This document shows, one piece after another, positions 18,737 to 30,569 of a DNA stretch of 64,000 nt. Source of the stretch: Comamonas thiooxydans (GTDB taxonomy: Bacteria > Pseudomonadota > Gammaproteobacteria > Burkholderiales > Burkholderiaceae_C). The number at the start of each line of letters is the position of its first letter. Positions within the stretch are counted from its first letter, which is position 1. Made by a program: the position numbers and the translations under genes. Location: NCBI RefSeq assembly GCF_002157685.2, contig NZ_AP026738.1:5850098-5914097 (forward strand). The letters run 5' to 3'. The notes under the pieces were generated by a model. That model saw nothing but the letters and a program-made list of their open reading frames with translations, was not told the origin of the DNA and did no database searches.

Positions 18737-19972
18737 TCAGTGACGCCCCACCGGGCGCAGCGGCCAGGTCACGACCAGCCACAGGGCAACGAGCACCGCC
18801 GTCATGATGAACAAGCCCGGCACGCCCGCAAATTTGGCGACTGCACCACCGACAGCGCCACCGGCAAACAGGCCCAGCGACTGCAGCGTGTTGTAGGCAC
18901 CCAATGCCGCACCGCGCAGCGGCGCCGGCGCCATGCGCGAGACCAGGCTTGGCTGGGTGGCTTCAAGCGCATTGAAGCCGCAGAAGAACAGAAACATCAG
19001 CAGCGCCATGCACCAGACCGTAGGAATGGTACCGCTGACGGCCAGCATGCCCAGACCGATCTGCACGACCAGTACCAGGCCAATGGCTCCCAGCAAGGCC
19101 TTGCGCAGCTTGCCCTTGCGCTCCATGGAGAACAGCAGGCCCATGGCCAGAAAGGACAGCAGCACGGCCGGCAGATAGATATGCCAGTGCTGCTCCTTGG
19201 CCAGACCGGCTTGCACCAGCATGGCCGGCACGGCCACCCACATGGACATCTGCACGGTATGCAGGATGAAGACGCCAAAATTCAGGCGCAGCAGATCCTT
19301 CTGGCCCAGCAGCTCGCTGAACCTGCCCTTGGGCGCATCGGCATGTTGCCTGGGCTCGGGCGGCACCACCCACAGCACCACGGCAATGCCGGCCAGCGCC
19401 AGCGCGCAGGTCAGGCCGAAGATGCCGGACAGCCCTATCCAGGCATTGAGCAGCGGCGCCAGCACCAGCGCCAGTGCAAACATCAGGCCAATGCTGCCGC
19501 CCACCATGGCCATGGCCTTGGTACGCACGCCATCGCGTGTCAGATCGGCCAGCAAGGCCGTGACGGCAGCAGACACGGCGCCTGCACCCTGAATGGCACG
19601 CCCCGCCATCAGACCGGTCAGCGAATCGGCCATGGCCGCAATCAGGCTGCCCGCCGCAAACACCAGCAGGCCGGCGACGATGACCGGCTTGCGGCCGATA
19701 CGATCGGAGGCCAGACCGATGGGCAACTGGAACAGGGCCTGAGTCAGGCCATACAGACCCATGGCCAGGCCGATCATGGCCGGATCGTCACCGCCCGGGT
19801 ATTTGCGTGCCTCCAGCATGAAGACGGGCAGCACCAGGAACAGGCCCAGCATGCGCAGCGCAAAGATCAGCGCCAGGGCGCCGCTGGAGCGGCGTTCCTG
19901 GGAGGTCATGGCGGAAGAGGATTTGTCCGTGCCCTGCGTGCCCGCGCTGGGGGAGGTATTGATTTTTTTCAC
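18737..19972 (-). CDS. MFS transporter, YajR-like, without the C-terminal YAM domain
   Basis: The 411-residue protein has 12 predicted membrane segments. Its N-terminal half is strongly YajR-like: LRMLGLFLVLPVFML, GLYGLTQALFQLPIGLASDR and the motif A region DRIGRKPVIVAGL. E. coli YajR has about 450 residues with a cytosolic ferredoxin-like YAM domain at the C-terminus. Here the protein stops right after the last helix (WPLRPVGRH), so that domain is missing. The substrate is unknown; a drug or metabolite efflux role is likely. It precedes ssb with a dispersed repeat between them. Confidence 0.85.
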   Translation of the reverse strand: MKKINTSPSAGTQGTDKSSSAMTSQERRSSGALALIFALRMLGLFLVLPVFMLEARKYPGGDDPAMIGLAMGLYGLTQALFQLPIGLASDRIGRKPVIVAGLLVFAAGSLIAAMADSLTGLMAGRAIQGAGAVSAAVTALLADLTRDGVRTKAMAMVGGSIGLMFALALVLAPLLNAWIGLSGIFGLTCALALAGIAVVLWVVPPEPRQHADAPKGRFSELLGQKDLLRLNFGVFILHTVQMSMWVAVPAMLVQAGLAKEQHWHIYLPAVLLSFLAMGLLFSMERKGKLRKALLGAIGLVLVVQIGLGMLAVSGTIPTVWCMALLMFLFFCGFNALEATQPSLVSRMAPAPLRGAALGAYNTLQSLGLFAGGAVGGAVAKFAGVPGLFIMTAVLVALWLVVTWPLRPVGRH

Positions 19973-20078
19973 GCTCAGATTTTGCCAAGAGTCAAAGTCT
20001 TATGCCCAGGTTAACTAAATCACTGCCGGGCAAAAGAGAGGAAATAAAACCGTAGATTGTCCGTGAACCTGGATCCAT

Positions 20079-20298
20079 TAGGGTCTATTGAGGTTTGCTC
20101 GGAGTCGCGAAGGTATATGGCCGATTGCCAATCCAGACGCGTGACGCAGTGCGGGTGCCTACCCGCACAAGGAACGCAACGGCGAGCGGCGGTCGGCCAT
20201 ACACCTCCCCTTCGGGTTGCTGCGACAAAAGCCTGTCTGCGTTGTTGCCTGCCTTTGTCGCTGCAACGCGATCTTCGACCAAATATCAACAGACCCTA
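20079..20298. mobile_element. MITE-like element, 220 bp with terminal inverted repeats
   Basis: The left end TAGGGTCTATTGAGGTTTG (20079-20097) and the right end, which in reverse complement reads TAGGGTCTGTTGATATTTG (20280-20298), agree at 16 of 19 bases. Both ends sit at a TA dinucleotide, consistent with TA target duplication as made by IS630/Tc1-type transposases. Inside are further inverted repeats (GTATATGGCCGA with TCGGCCATACAC; GCGACAAA with TTTGTCGC) and no credible gene, so it would have to be moved in trans. It sits 55 bases before the uvrA start. Confidence 0.7.
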
Positions 20299-20353
20299 GT
20301 CACGCTCATTCCCGTCTGACTATCATGGAGAGTTTTCCCCGTCTGGAGCGCCC

Positions 20354-23422
<3,069 letters not shown>

Positions 23423-23476
23423 CCAAGCACAGCCGGCCATGCAGGGCCATGGCCGGCGACACCGAGGAGAAAAGCA

Positions 23477-24649
23477 ATGCAGAAAGATGTCTGGGATTTC
23501 GTCATCGTGGGCGCGGGCATGGCCGGTGCATCCGCAGCCTGGCAGCTGGTGCAGTCGGGTGGCGATACTCCGCCTTCCGTGCTGGTGCTGGAGCGCGAAT
23601 CCCAGCCCGGCTATCACACCACCGGCCGCTCGGCCGCACTGTTTGAAGAGCATTACGGCCCCGCCCAGGTGCAGGCCCTGACCCGCGCCAGCCGGGCCTT
23701 CTACGATGCGCCACCGGCCGGTTTTGCCGAAGCTCCCATCCTCACGCCGCGCGGCGTGCTCTATGTGGGCACGGCCGAGCAAAAGGATCTGGTCGATGCC
23801 GCCTATGCCGAAGCCACCATCCACTCCCCCGAGGCCCAGCGCCTGAGCGCCGCACAGCTCAAGGCCCTGGTTCCCGTGCTCGACACCGAGGTCTTGGTGG
23901 ACGGCTTTCTGGACACTGGCGCACGCGATATCGACGTGCACGGCCTGCACCAGGGCTATATCCGCGGCCTGCGCCAGCGCGGCGGCGACCTGTGGTGTAA
24001 CGCCGAGGTCCAGGCCATCACCCGGGTCAACGACTTCTGGCACATTGCACTGCCTCAGGGCCGCAGCCTTCGTGCCAAGGTCATCGTCAACGCCGCCGGG
24101 GCCTGGGCCGATGTCGTGGCCGCCATGGTGGGCGCGGCTCCCATCGGCATCACTCCAAAACGCCGCAGCGCATTCACCTTCCCGGCTCCCGAAGGCATGG
24201 ATGCCACGCACTGGCCCGCCATCATCAGCGCCGACGAAAACTGGTACATCAAACCCGACGCCGGCCAGCTGCTGGGCTCACCCGCCAATGCAGACCCCGT
24301 GGCTCCGCACGATGTGGTGCCCGAAGAGCTGGACATTGCGACCGGCATCTATCACATCGAGGAGGCCACCACGCTGCAAATACGCCGCCCCTCGCATACC
24401 TGGGCCGGCCTGCGCAGCTTTGTCGCAGATGGCGAGCTGGTGATAGGCTGGGATGCCTCGCCCACGCCCGTGCCGGGCTTTTTCTGGGTTGCCGCCCAGG
24501 GCGGCTATGGCATCCAGAGCGCCGCCGGCTACAGCCTGCTGGCGCGCAATCTGCTGCTCGGGGAAACGCTGGATGCGACGCTGGCCGCGCAGAAGGTGAA
24601 TGTGGGGGCGGTGTCGCCTGCGCGTTGTCAGCTAACGACTCAGAATTGA
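23477..24649 (+). CDS. FAD-dependent oxidoreductase, DadA/glycine oxidase-like
   Basis: This 390-residue protein begins with the dinucleotide-binding motif VIVGAGMAGASAAWQL (about residues 9-24), then has an ERESQPGYHTTGRS loop. It has the D-amino acid oxidase family layout, with VNAAGAWAD in the middle and the C-terminal FAD contact GGYGIQSAAGYSLLA. It probably oxidises an amino or hydroxy acid. It starts 54 bases after uvrA with GAGGAG before the ATG, and could be co-transcribed. The last codons run into a copy of the short dispersed repeat at 24646. Confidence 0.85.
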   Translation: MQKDVWDFVIVGAGMAGASAAWQLVQSGGDTPPSVLVLERESQPGYHTTGRSAALFEEHYGPAQVQALTRASRAFYDAPPAGFAEAPILTPRGVLYVGTAEQKDLVDAAYAEATIHSPEAQRLSAAQLKALVPVLDTEVLVDGFLDTGARDIDVHGLHQGYIRGLRQRGGDLWCNAEVQAITRVNDFWHIALPQGRSLRAKVIVNAAGAWADVVAAMVGAAPIGITPKRRSAFTFPAPEGMDATHWPAIISADENWYIKPDAGQLLGSPANADPVAPHDVVPEELDIATGIYHIEEATTLQIRRPSHTWAGLRSFVADGELVIGWDASPTPVPGFFWVAAQGGYGIQSAAGYSLLARNLLLGETLDATLAAQKVNVGAVSPARCQLTTQN

Positions 24650-24665
24650 TAGCTGGTTGCGCTTT
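24646..24665 (+). repeat. Short dispersed repeat at the end of the oxidoreductase gene
   Basis: TTGATAGCTGGTTGCGCTTT overlaps the stop codon (TGA at 24647-24649) of the oxidoreductase gene. It is another member of the ATAGCT...GCGCTT family. Confidence 0.5.
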
Positions 24666-24762
24666 GTGGGACTGCGCCATAGCCTGATTTTTGCTGTATT
24701 TCAGGACTGGGACCGGGATTTCGCCCCGGCCCCTGCCAACAAATCAGGCACGACACCGAAAA

Positions 24763-24807
24763 GCACAAAAACAAAAACGGCCTGCGCCCCAAAGACACAA
24801 GCCGTTT
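24763..24807 (-). terminator. Intrinsic terminator after the Bug receptor gene
   Basis: On the minus strand AAACGGCTTG pairs imperfectly with CAGGCCGTTT, followed by TTTGTTTTTG. It lies about 45 bases after the stop at 24850. Confidence 0.65.
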
Positions 24808-24849
24808 CCCAACCGAGGCGACCTCAGGCCGCCGCCAGTCAAAGTCAGA

Positions 24850-25833
24850 TCAGTTCTCGATATGCGCGAACTGAACAATCTTTGCGTACTTGGCAATTTC
24901 GGTGTTGATGTACTTGCCGGCATCCACCTTGGGATCGGCCACCACATTGCCGGTCTCTTCCATCTTCTTGCGGAACTCGGGCGAAGCCATGGTTTCCTCC
25001 AGCGCCTTCTTCAGCTTGGCGGCGATGGGAGCGGGCAGGCCCTTGGGCGCCATCAGCGCAAACCAGCTGTTGATGTCCACGTTCTTGAACTGGGGCAGTT
25101 CGGACAGGGCAGGAATATCGGGGGTGATGGCTGAGCGCTTGGCTTCGGTCGTACCCAGGGCCACGACCTTGCCGGCCTTGATATGGGGCAGTCCCGAGGA
25201 CAGCACGAACACGCCGAACTCGATGTTGTTGCCCACCAGGTCGGTGGTCAGCGGCGCCACGCCCTTGTAAGGCACATGGGTCATCTGCAGCTTGCCCTGC
25301 TCCTTGACCAGCTCGCCGGCCAGGTGCAGCGCCGTGCCCACGCCGGAGCTGCCGTAGCTGAACTTGTCGGGGTTCTTGGACACCAGGCTGACGAACTCGG
25401 CCGCGTTCTTCACGCCGGCCTTGTGCGATGCGACCAGCACCATGGGCTGGGAACCCACCAGGCCGATGGGAGTGAAGTCGCCAATGTTGTACTTCACGGC
25501 CTTGTTGATGAGCCTGGCGATGGCCAGTTCATTGTTGGCGCCGACCATGATGGTGTAACCGTCGGCAGGGGCCTTGGCCACCTTTTGTGCACCGATGGCA
25601 CCACCGGCACCGCCCAGGTTTTCCACCACCACGGGCTGGCCCAGTTGCTTGGCCAGGCCGTCGGCCACCAGACGACCGACCAGGTCGGTGCTGCCGCCGG
25701 CCGGGTAGCCCACGACCATGGTGATGGCCTTGCTGGGATAGTTGTCGGCGGCGATGGCAGGCACTGCCACGGCAGCGCCCAGCAGCAGGCCCGCGGCGAT
25801 GGCGGTACGGCGGAGGATGTTTGTGTTCTGCAT
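24850..25833 (-). CDS. Bug/TctC-family periplasmic solute receptor
   Basis: The 327-residue protein has a signal peptide (MQNTNILRRTAIAAGLLLGAAVAVPAIAA) and the Bug family blocks VVGYPAGGSTDLVGRLVADGL, VVVENLGGAGGAIGAQKVAKA, PYKGVAPLTTDLVGN and GLPAPIAAKLKKALE. Such receptors bind carboxylates for tripartite tricarboxylate transporters, and in Comamonadaceae many exist without adjacent TctA/TctB membrane genes, as here. The start at 25833 precedes the signal peptide. A LysR gene lies immediately upstream on the same strand, with a 38-base imperfect palindrome in between that may be its operator. Confidence 0.9.
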   Translation of the reverse strand: MQNTNILRRTAIAAGLLLGAAVAVPAIAADNYPSKAITMVVGYPAGGSTDLVGRLVADGLAKQLGQPVVVENLGGAGGAIGAQKVAKAPADGYTIMVGANNELAIARLINKAVKYNIGDFTPIGLVGSQPMVLVASHKAGVKNAAEFVSLVSKNPDKFSYGSSGVGTALHLAGELVKEQGKLQMTHVPYKGVAPLTTDLVGNNIEFGVFVLSSGLPHIKAGKVVALGTTEAKRSAITPDIPALSELPQFKNVDINSWFALMAPKGLPAPIAAKLKKALEETMASPEFRKKMEETGNVVADPKVDAGKYINTEIAKYAKIVQFAHIEN

Positions 25834-25887
25834 GAAACTATTCCGAATCTGTATGAGGCAATTGTCCGAATACGGAGAAAACCTTTT

Positions 25888-25925
25888 TGTGCTGATCTGG
25901 CACATTTCCGTGCCATTTCAGCACA
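25888..25925. promoter_or_regulatory. 38-bp imperfect palindrome upstream of the Bug receptor gene
   Basis: TGTGCTGATCTGGCAC (25888-25903) faces GTGCCATTTCAGCACA (25910-25925) around ATTTCC, with 14 of 16 arm positions complementary. It lies 55 bases before the receptor ATG and 114 bases after the LysR stop. No T-run follows, so an operator is more likely than a terminator. Confidence 0.55.
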
Positions 25926-26038
25926 TCAACGCGTTTTTGAGCAAATAGAGGAGGAGCAATGCAGCCAGGAGCCCGATACCTGCTGTTGTTTTTCCAGCTT
26001 CAAGTCTGGCCGCAGACAAAAAAGGAGTGACTGCTCAT

Positions 26039-26947
26039 TTACTGGCCAGTGATATCGGTCCAGAACTGCTCCGCAGCGGTGCTCAAGCGGCGTTTGGGCC
26101 GATAAAGCCGCACATCGAAGTGCACGTCTAGGCTGCCGTCCCCGGCCAGCGCCAGACGACCGTCCTGGCAGTCGCGCTGCACCATGGACCAGGGCATCCA
26201 GGCCACGCCCAGGCCCTTGAGCACGTACTCGTAGTTGGCATCCGCAGAATCGCATTCGATGCAGCGGCGCAGGCGAGGCCACAGCGGATGGCTGGCCAGA
26301 TGATCTTCGGCCAGCCGCCCCAGCGCCATGCTGTGCGAGAACGCCAGATAGGGCACGGGGCTGGCACCGGGCAGCAGGGCTTGCGCCAGTGCAAACAAGG
26401 GCTTGCCTTCGGCATCGGCCCGCGCCACGGGCACCAGCTTGTCGCTCATCACCGTCAGATAGCTGAACTGACGGCCATCCAGCCGCACGGCAATGGCCGC
26501 ATGGTGATAGAGCAGGGCAAAGCTGACCTCGCCGCGCTGGAGCATGTGCACGGTTTCGTCGAGTGTGCGGGTAACGATGCGCATCTCCGCCGTCTGCAGC
26601 ACGCTGCCGTAGCGCGCCAGCCAGTCGGCCACGATGGTGCGCGCCAGGGTGCGCCCCGTGGCCAGCGTGATCACATGGGCCTGCCGACCGGCCACGGCCT
26701 GCAGCTCGTCATGCGACTGGGCCAGGGTACGCACCATCTGCTCGGCGGTGTCTCGAAAGGCTTCACCGGCCGGGGTGAGGCGAACCGGCCCGCCGCCCGC
26801 TTCGATCAGCGGCGTTCCAGCCCATGCCTCCAGTGCACGAATGCGGCGGCCGAAGGCAGGATGGGTGACATGGCGCAGCTCTGCCGCGCGGGTGAAGCTG
26901 CGCTCCTGAGCCAGAAGCAGAAAGTCTTCCAGCCATTTGCTTTGCAT
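26039..26947 (-). CDS. LysR-type transcriptional regulator
   Basis: This 302-residue protein has the winged helix-turn-helix of LysR regulators in residues 1-60 (WLEDFLLLAQERSFTRAAELRHVTHPAFGRRIRALE, then GTPLIEAGGGPVRLTPAGEAF), followed by a substrate-binding domain from about residue 90. It is close upstream of a Bug receptor gene and probably controls it. Transcription in the same direction, not divergent, is less common for this family. Confidence 0.92.
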   Translation of the reverse strand: MQSKWLEDFLLLAQERSFTRAAELRHVTHPAFGRRIRALEAWAGTPLIEAGGGPVRLTPAGEAFRDTAEQMVRTLAQSHDELQAVAGRQAHVITLATGRTLARTIVADWLARYGSVLQTAEMRIVTRTLDETVHMLQRGEVSFALLYHHAAIAVRLDGRQFSYLTVMSDKLVPVARADAEGKPLFALAQALLPGASPVPYLAFSHSMALGRLAEDHLASHPLWPRLRRCIECDSADANYEYVLKGLGVAWMPWSMVQRDCQDGRLALAGDGSLDVHFDVRLYRPKRRLSTAAEQFWTDITGQ

Positions 26948-26966
26948 GGCCAGAGCCTACCCTGGC

Positions 26967-27794
26967 TCAGCTCTGGGCTGCAGCCTGCAGCGTGGCGCGC
27001 GTGGCGATAGCGGCTTCGCGTGCGGCCTTGGCAAAGCCGTCGCCCTGCCCTGCGTACAGAATGGCGCGCGAGGAGTTGATGATGATGGGTCCGCCGCCGA
27101 TGCGGGCCGCCTTGACGGTTGCCACGGCATCACCGCCCTGTGCACCCACGCCGGGAATCAGCAGCGGCAGTGTGGGAGCCACGGCACGCACGCGCTCGAT
27201 CTCGTTGGGACGGGTTGCACCCACCACCAGGCCCAGCTGGCCATTGGTGTTCCAGGGGCCTTGGGCCAGCTTGGCCACATGCTCGAACATATGGGGGTTG
27301 CCAGGCACATCGGCCAGGACCTGGGCCTGCAGATCGTCACCGCCGGGGTTGGAGGTACGGCACAGCAGAAAAGCTCCCTTGCCCTCGTACTTGAGATAGG
27401 GCGTGATGGAGTCGAAACCCATGAAGGGCGAGAGCGTCACGGCATCGGCGCCATAGCGCTCGAAGGCTTCCTTGGCGTATTGCTCGGCGGTGGAGCCGAT
27501 ATCGCCGCGCTTGGCATCCAGAATCACGGGCACATGGGGTGCCACGCGACGCATGTGCTCCATCAGCTTTTCCAGCTGGTCTTCGGCACGGTGGGCGGCA
27601 AAGTAGGCGATCTGGGGCTTGAAGCTGTTGACCAGATCATGGGTGGCATCGACGATGGCTGCACAGAAGTCGTAGATCTTGGACGCATCGCCCTTCATGG
27701 CACCAGGAAAGCGGCTGGGTTCGGGGTCCAGACCCACGCACAGCATGGAGTCATTGCGCGTGGACGCGTCGCGCAGCATGTCGATAAAAGTCAT
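26967..27794 (-). CDS. pyrF: Orotidine 5'-phosphate decarboxylase
   Basis: The 275-residue enzyme makes UMP from OMP, the last step of pyrimidine synthesis. The active-site segment [18 protein letters not shown] contains the catalytic Asp-Lys-Asp array, and [12 protein letters not shown] and [10 protein letters not shown] are also conserved. The length and motifs fit the longer (type 2) PyrF subfamily. The frame stays open upstream through a dispersed repeat to 28004, but the ATG at 27794 ([10 protein letters not shown]) is where conservation begins. It ends 19 bases before the LysR gene start on the same strand. Confidence 0.96.
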   Translation of the reverse strand: MTFIDMLRDASTRNDSMLCVGLDPEPSRFPGAMKGDASKIYDFCAAIVDATHDLVNSFKPQIAYFAAHRAEDQLEKLMEHMRRVAPHVPVILDAKRGDIGSTAEQYAKEAFERYGADAVTLSPFMGFDSITPYLKYEGKGAFLLCRTSNPGGDDLQAQVLADVPGNPHMFEHVAKLAQGPWNTNGQLGLVVGATRPNEIERVRAVAPTLPLLIPGVGAQGGDAVATVKAARIGGGPIIINSSRAILYAGQGDGFAKAAREAAIATRATLQAAAQS

Positions 27795-27884
27795 AAAGGG
27801 GGATTTTAATTGTTCACCCCTTCCAAGCCTTGCCACAGGTTTTGCGCCAAGCCGCAAATCAGACGCACACACCAACTCAGTGAC

Positions 27885-27982
27885 ACCGAGGAAGCGCCGC
27901 CGCGCACCGACGGTGTCGTCCCCCTCCCCTAGCGCGCAGCGCGTAGAGAGAGGGGGAAGGCGCGAAGCGCCACAGGGGGAGA
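27885..27982 (-). repeat. Hairpin-rich repeat, copy C, in a divergent promoter region
   Basis: On the minus strand it begins CTCCCCCTGTGGCGC, then CCTTCCCCCTCTCTC, an inner ACGCGCTGCGCGC palindrome, and GGGGAGGGGGACGACACCG. Unlike the other copies it is not at a 3' end: pyrF starts to its left and the EamA gene starts 13 bases to its right. Confidence 0.8.
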
Positions 27983-27994
27983 TAATCCAGCCCC

Positions 27995-28879
27995 ATGCCT
28001 TCATTCACGCCCAAACAGCTCATTCTTCTCGTCCTGCTCACCATCGTCTGGGGCCTGAACTGGCCGGTAATGAAGCTCGGCGTACAGCATTTCCCGCCGC
28101 TGAGTTTTCGCATGGTCAGCATGTGGATAGGCCTGCCCATTCTGGCCCTCTTTGTCGTCGGCAAGGGCTTGCCGCTGACCATACCGCGCAGCTACTGGGG
28201 CCAGCTGGCCAAGCTCACGCTGTTCAATATGGTGCTCTGGCACTGCCTGATCATCATTGCCATCCCCACGCTGTCCAGCGGGCGCGCGGCGATTCTGGGC
28301 TACACCATGCCCATCTTCTCGGCCGTGTTCGGCAGCCTGTTCTTCAAGGACCGGCTGGGCGCACGCGCCTGGGCCGGCGTGGGAGCGGCCTTTGCAGGCG
28401 TGCTGCTGCTGCTGTGGCATGAGGTTGGCGCTCTGGGCAGCAAGCCCCTGGGCGTGATGCTGATGCTGATTGCCGCCGCCGGCTGGGCCTGGGGCACGCA
28501 GCTGCTGCGCCGCACCGAGGCTCCGGTGCCGCTGATGACGCTGTCGCTGTGGATGGTGGCCATCACCACCGTGGTACTGACCGTGCTGGCCTTTGTTTTC
28601 GAGCGCCAGCAATGGCATATGCCCGACCAGAGCGCTCTGGCTGCCATCGCTTTCAACGGTGTGCTGGTGCTGGGCTTCGCCCAGGCCGTATGGTTCTATC
28701 TGGCCCGCAGCCTGCCGCCCGTGGCCTCCACGCTGAGCGTGATGATGATTCCGGTGCTGGGCGTGTTCGTGGGCGCCTGGTGGCTGGGCGAGGTCTTGCA
28801 CTGGCAGGACTGGACTGCTGTCTGCCTGATGGTGGTGGCAATTGCTTCGGTGCTCTGGCCAGCCAAAAGCAGCCGTTAA
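27995..28879 (+). CDS. EamA/DMT-family exporter
   Basis: The 294-residue protein has ten predicted membrane helices arranged as two EamA repeats. The first starts [20 protein letters not shown] and includes [19 protein letters not shown]; the second includes [36 protein letters not shown]. Drug/metabolite transporters of this kind export amino acids or other small metabolites; the substrate is unknown. It starts just after a dispersed repeat, whose AGGGGGAG lies 13 bases before the ATG and may be the only ribosome site. Its end overlaps the next, convergent gene by four bases. Confidence 0.88.
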   Translation: MPSFTPKQLILLVLLTIVWGLNWPVMKLGVQHFPPLSFRMVSMWIGLPILALFVVGKGLPLTIPRSYWGQLAKLTLFNMVLWHCLIIIAIPTLSSGRAAILGYTMPIFSAVFGSLFFKDRLGARAWAGVGAAFAGVLLLLWHEVGALGSKPLGVMLMLIAAAGWAWGTQLLRRTEAPVPLMTLSLWMVAITTVVLTVLAFVFERQQWHMPDQSALAAIAFNGVLVLGFAQAVWFYLARSLPPVASTLSVMMIPVLGVFVGAWWLGEVLHWQDWTAVCLMVVAIASVLWPAKSSR

Positions 28880-29445
28880 TTCGCGGGCGGCTGCGTTTTG
28901 CACACGGTGTAGCGCAGCTCGGCCATTCCCGGGCCCATCTGCTGCACGGACTGCAGCTGCAGCACGGGACTCAGCAAGCGGCGCGGCAACAAAGGCTTGC
29001 CACGGCCCAGAGTAGCCGAGCCAATCTGTACGATGACCTCATCGAGCAGGCCCGCGTCATGGAACTGCCCCGCCAGATCTCCGCCACCCACGATCCAGAT
29101 GTTCTTGTCACCGGCTGCAGCCCTCATGCTTGCCAGCACGGGCCGCACATCGCCGCTGACAAAGCGTACACCGGCTCCCTCTATCAACGGCAGCTGACGG
29201 CTGGAGAAAACCCAGGCAGGCTGTGCATAAGGCCAGGCCGCGCCAGTCTCCTTCTTCACCGCATCGGCGTTGCGGACCATCCACTCATAGGTGGACGAGC
29301 CCATGGCCAGCGCACCGACCTGCGCAATAAAGCCCGGATAGCTGGACTGCGTCAGGCTGCCCAGAGGAAACAGCCAGTCTAGAGAGTCGTCTTCGGTGGC
29401 AAGAAAGCCGTCCAGGCTGGAAGCGGTGTAGTACTGGGTCTTCAT
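28876..29445 (-). CDS. Dihydrofolate reductase-like (RibD C-terminal domain) protein
   Basis: This 189-residue protein has the RibD_C/DHFR-like fold pattern: an N-terminal YYTASSLDGFLATEDDSLDWL, GALAMGSSTYEWM in place of the DHFR GRxTY, and NIWIVGGGDLAGQFHDAGLLDEVIVQI. It probably reduces a small molecule with NADPH; it is not likely to be the housekeeping folate enzyme. It is convergent with the EamA gene and overlaps it by four bases. Confidence 0.85.
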   Translation of the reverse strand: MKTQYYTASSLDGFLATEDDSLDWLFPLGSLTQSSYPGFIAQVGALAMGSSTYEWMVRNADAVKKETGAAWPYAQPAWVFSSRQLPLIEGAGVRFVSGDVRPVLASMRAAAGDKNIWIVGGGDLAGQFHDAGLLDEVIVQIGSATLGRGKPLLPRRLLSPVLQLQSVQQMGPGMAELRYTVCKTQPPAN

Positions 29446-29560
29446 GATGGGCTGTAGTTTGCCTTGAAGGCGCTGACTCGGCCGGTTACAGGCCCGCTAT
29501 CGAGAAAAATCAATCTCGACAGCATCCAGCGTTCAGGCGCTGCAGTCCCCAAAAGGCCCC

Positions 29561-29998
29561 CTACTGTGCAGGCGCCAGGTTCCGCGCCGTGGCCAGCATG
29601 GTGGCGCACAGCAGCTCCCGGCCCGCCTTGCGAGAAAACACATCCGCCCTGGCAACCGTCAGCAGCTTGCTGGCCTGGATGACGCGGCCACGTGCCAGCA
29701 ATGTCTCGCCATCGGCAGGAGCCAGGTATTTGATGCTGCAGTCGATCGTGGCATTGAGCCAGCCCGGCGGCAGCAGCGTCCCTGCCGCCGATACGGCGGC
29801 AAAGTCTGCGATGGCAAAGACCGGCGTTGCCTGCAACTGGCCGGGCCTGAAACTCAGACTGTCCTGATAGGGCAGGCAGAGATCGACCTCGCCTGGCTCT
29901 ATGCGTTCAAAGCGCAGCTGCAGCAGCTGCGCTACCGGCATGGAAAGCACCAGAGCCTGTACGTCACGGGCGAAATTCTCGTTCTGAGGTGTCATCAC
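29561..29998 (-). CDS. PaaI-like hotdog-fold thioesterase
   Basis: The 145-residue protein has the hotdog thioesterase pattern: LCLPYQDSLSFRPGQLQATPVFAIADFAAVSAAGTLLP, then NATIDCSIKYLAPADGETLLARGRVIQASKLLTVARADVF. It probably hydrolyses an acyl-CoA. Its ATG overlaps the stop of the upstream MerR gene (ATGA, 29995-29998), so the two form an operon and the regulator may control it. A second in-frame ATG is the next codon. Confidence 0.88.
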   Translation of the reverse strand: MMTPQNENFARDVQALVLSMPVAQLLQLRFERIEPGEVDLCLPYQDSLSFRPGQLQATPVFAIADFAAVSAAGTLLPPGWLNATIDCSIKYLAPADGETLLARGRVIQASKLLTVARADVFSRKAGRELLCATMLATARNLAPAQ

Positions 29999-30429
29999 TC
30001 TCTCCTGCTCTTGCCGGATGAACCGGCCTCGTCACTGCCGCGCGCACGAACACGCGGAAATCCTGGCTTCGAGGCTGGCTGCGGCTCGCGTTCGCCAAAC
30101 CATGCGATGTGTGAAACCAGGTGCTTGCGCAGTGCGCGCCGCTGGGCAATCTCCGCATCCAGTTCGGCAATGCGCTCCTGCAGCCTGGCAATCATCTGGG
30201 CCGCCGTCAGCGTCTTGCGACGATAGGCCGGCAGCACTTCGGCGATCTGCACCAGAGAGAAACCACATTGCCGCGACATGGCGATGAATCGCAGCTCGCG
30301 GATCACGCTGTCATCGAACTCGCGGTAGCCGGAAGGACGCCGACTGGCGGCAATCAGGCCCAGACTCTCATAGTGGCGAATGGCGTGTACGGACACACCC
30401 GACAGGCTGGCAAGTTCCGATATCTGCAT
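29995..30429 (-). CDS. MerR-family transcriptional regulator
   Basis: This 144-residue protein has a MerR winged helix at residues 1-70 (MQISELASLSGVSVHAIRHYESLGLIAASRR, GYREFDDSVIRELRFI) and a coiled-coil dimerisation helix at about 75-110. No metal-binding cysteine pair is seen in the C-terminus, so it is not a classical metal sensor. The stop overlaps the thioesterase start. Confidence 0.92.
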   Translation of the reverse strand: MQISELASLSGVSVHAIRHYESLGLIAASRRPSGYREFDDSVIRELRFIAMSRQCGFSLVQIAEVLPAYRRKTLTAAQMIARLQERIAELDAEIAQRRALRKHLVSHIAWFGEREPQPASKPGFPRVRARGSDEAGSSGKSRRE

Positions 30430-30513
30430 GGCGACAAGGCTAACAAGCCTGGGGTTACACGAAGGTTGGTGTCCGCCAGATGTTCACACAGTTTGCCGAC
30501 CACGCTGCGGCCA

Positions 30514-30548
30514 TAAAAAAACGCACCGTGTTTTCGCGGTGCGTTTTT
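30514..30548 (-). terminator. Intrinsic terminator after the second TerC gene
   Basis: AAAAACGCACCG (30517-30528) pairs with CGGTGCGTTTTT (30537-30548), giving a T-run on the minus strand 21 bases after the stop at 30570. Confidence 0.9.
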
Positions 30549-30569
30549 GGTAGGAGCTTGTCGGGGCGA

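Noticed and set aside
20057..20319. Four overlapping open frames of 65-89 codons on both strands upstream of uvrA
   Set aside because: They lie within or across the MITE-like element and depend on its inverted repeats; none has a start signal.
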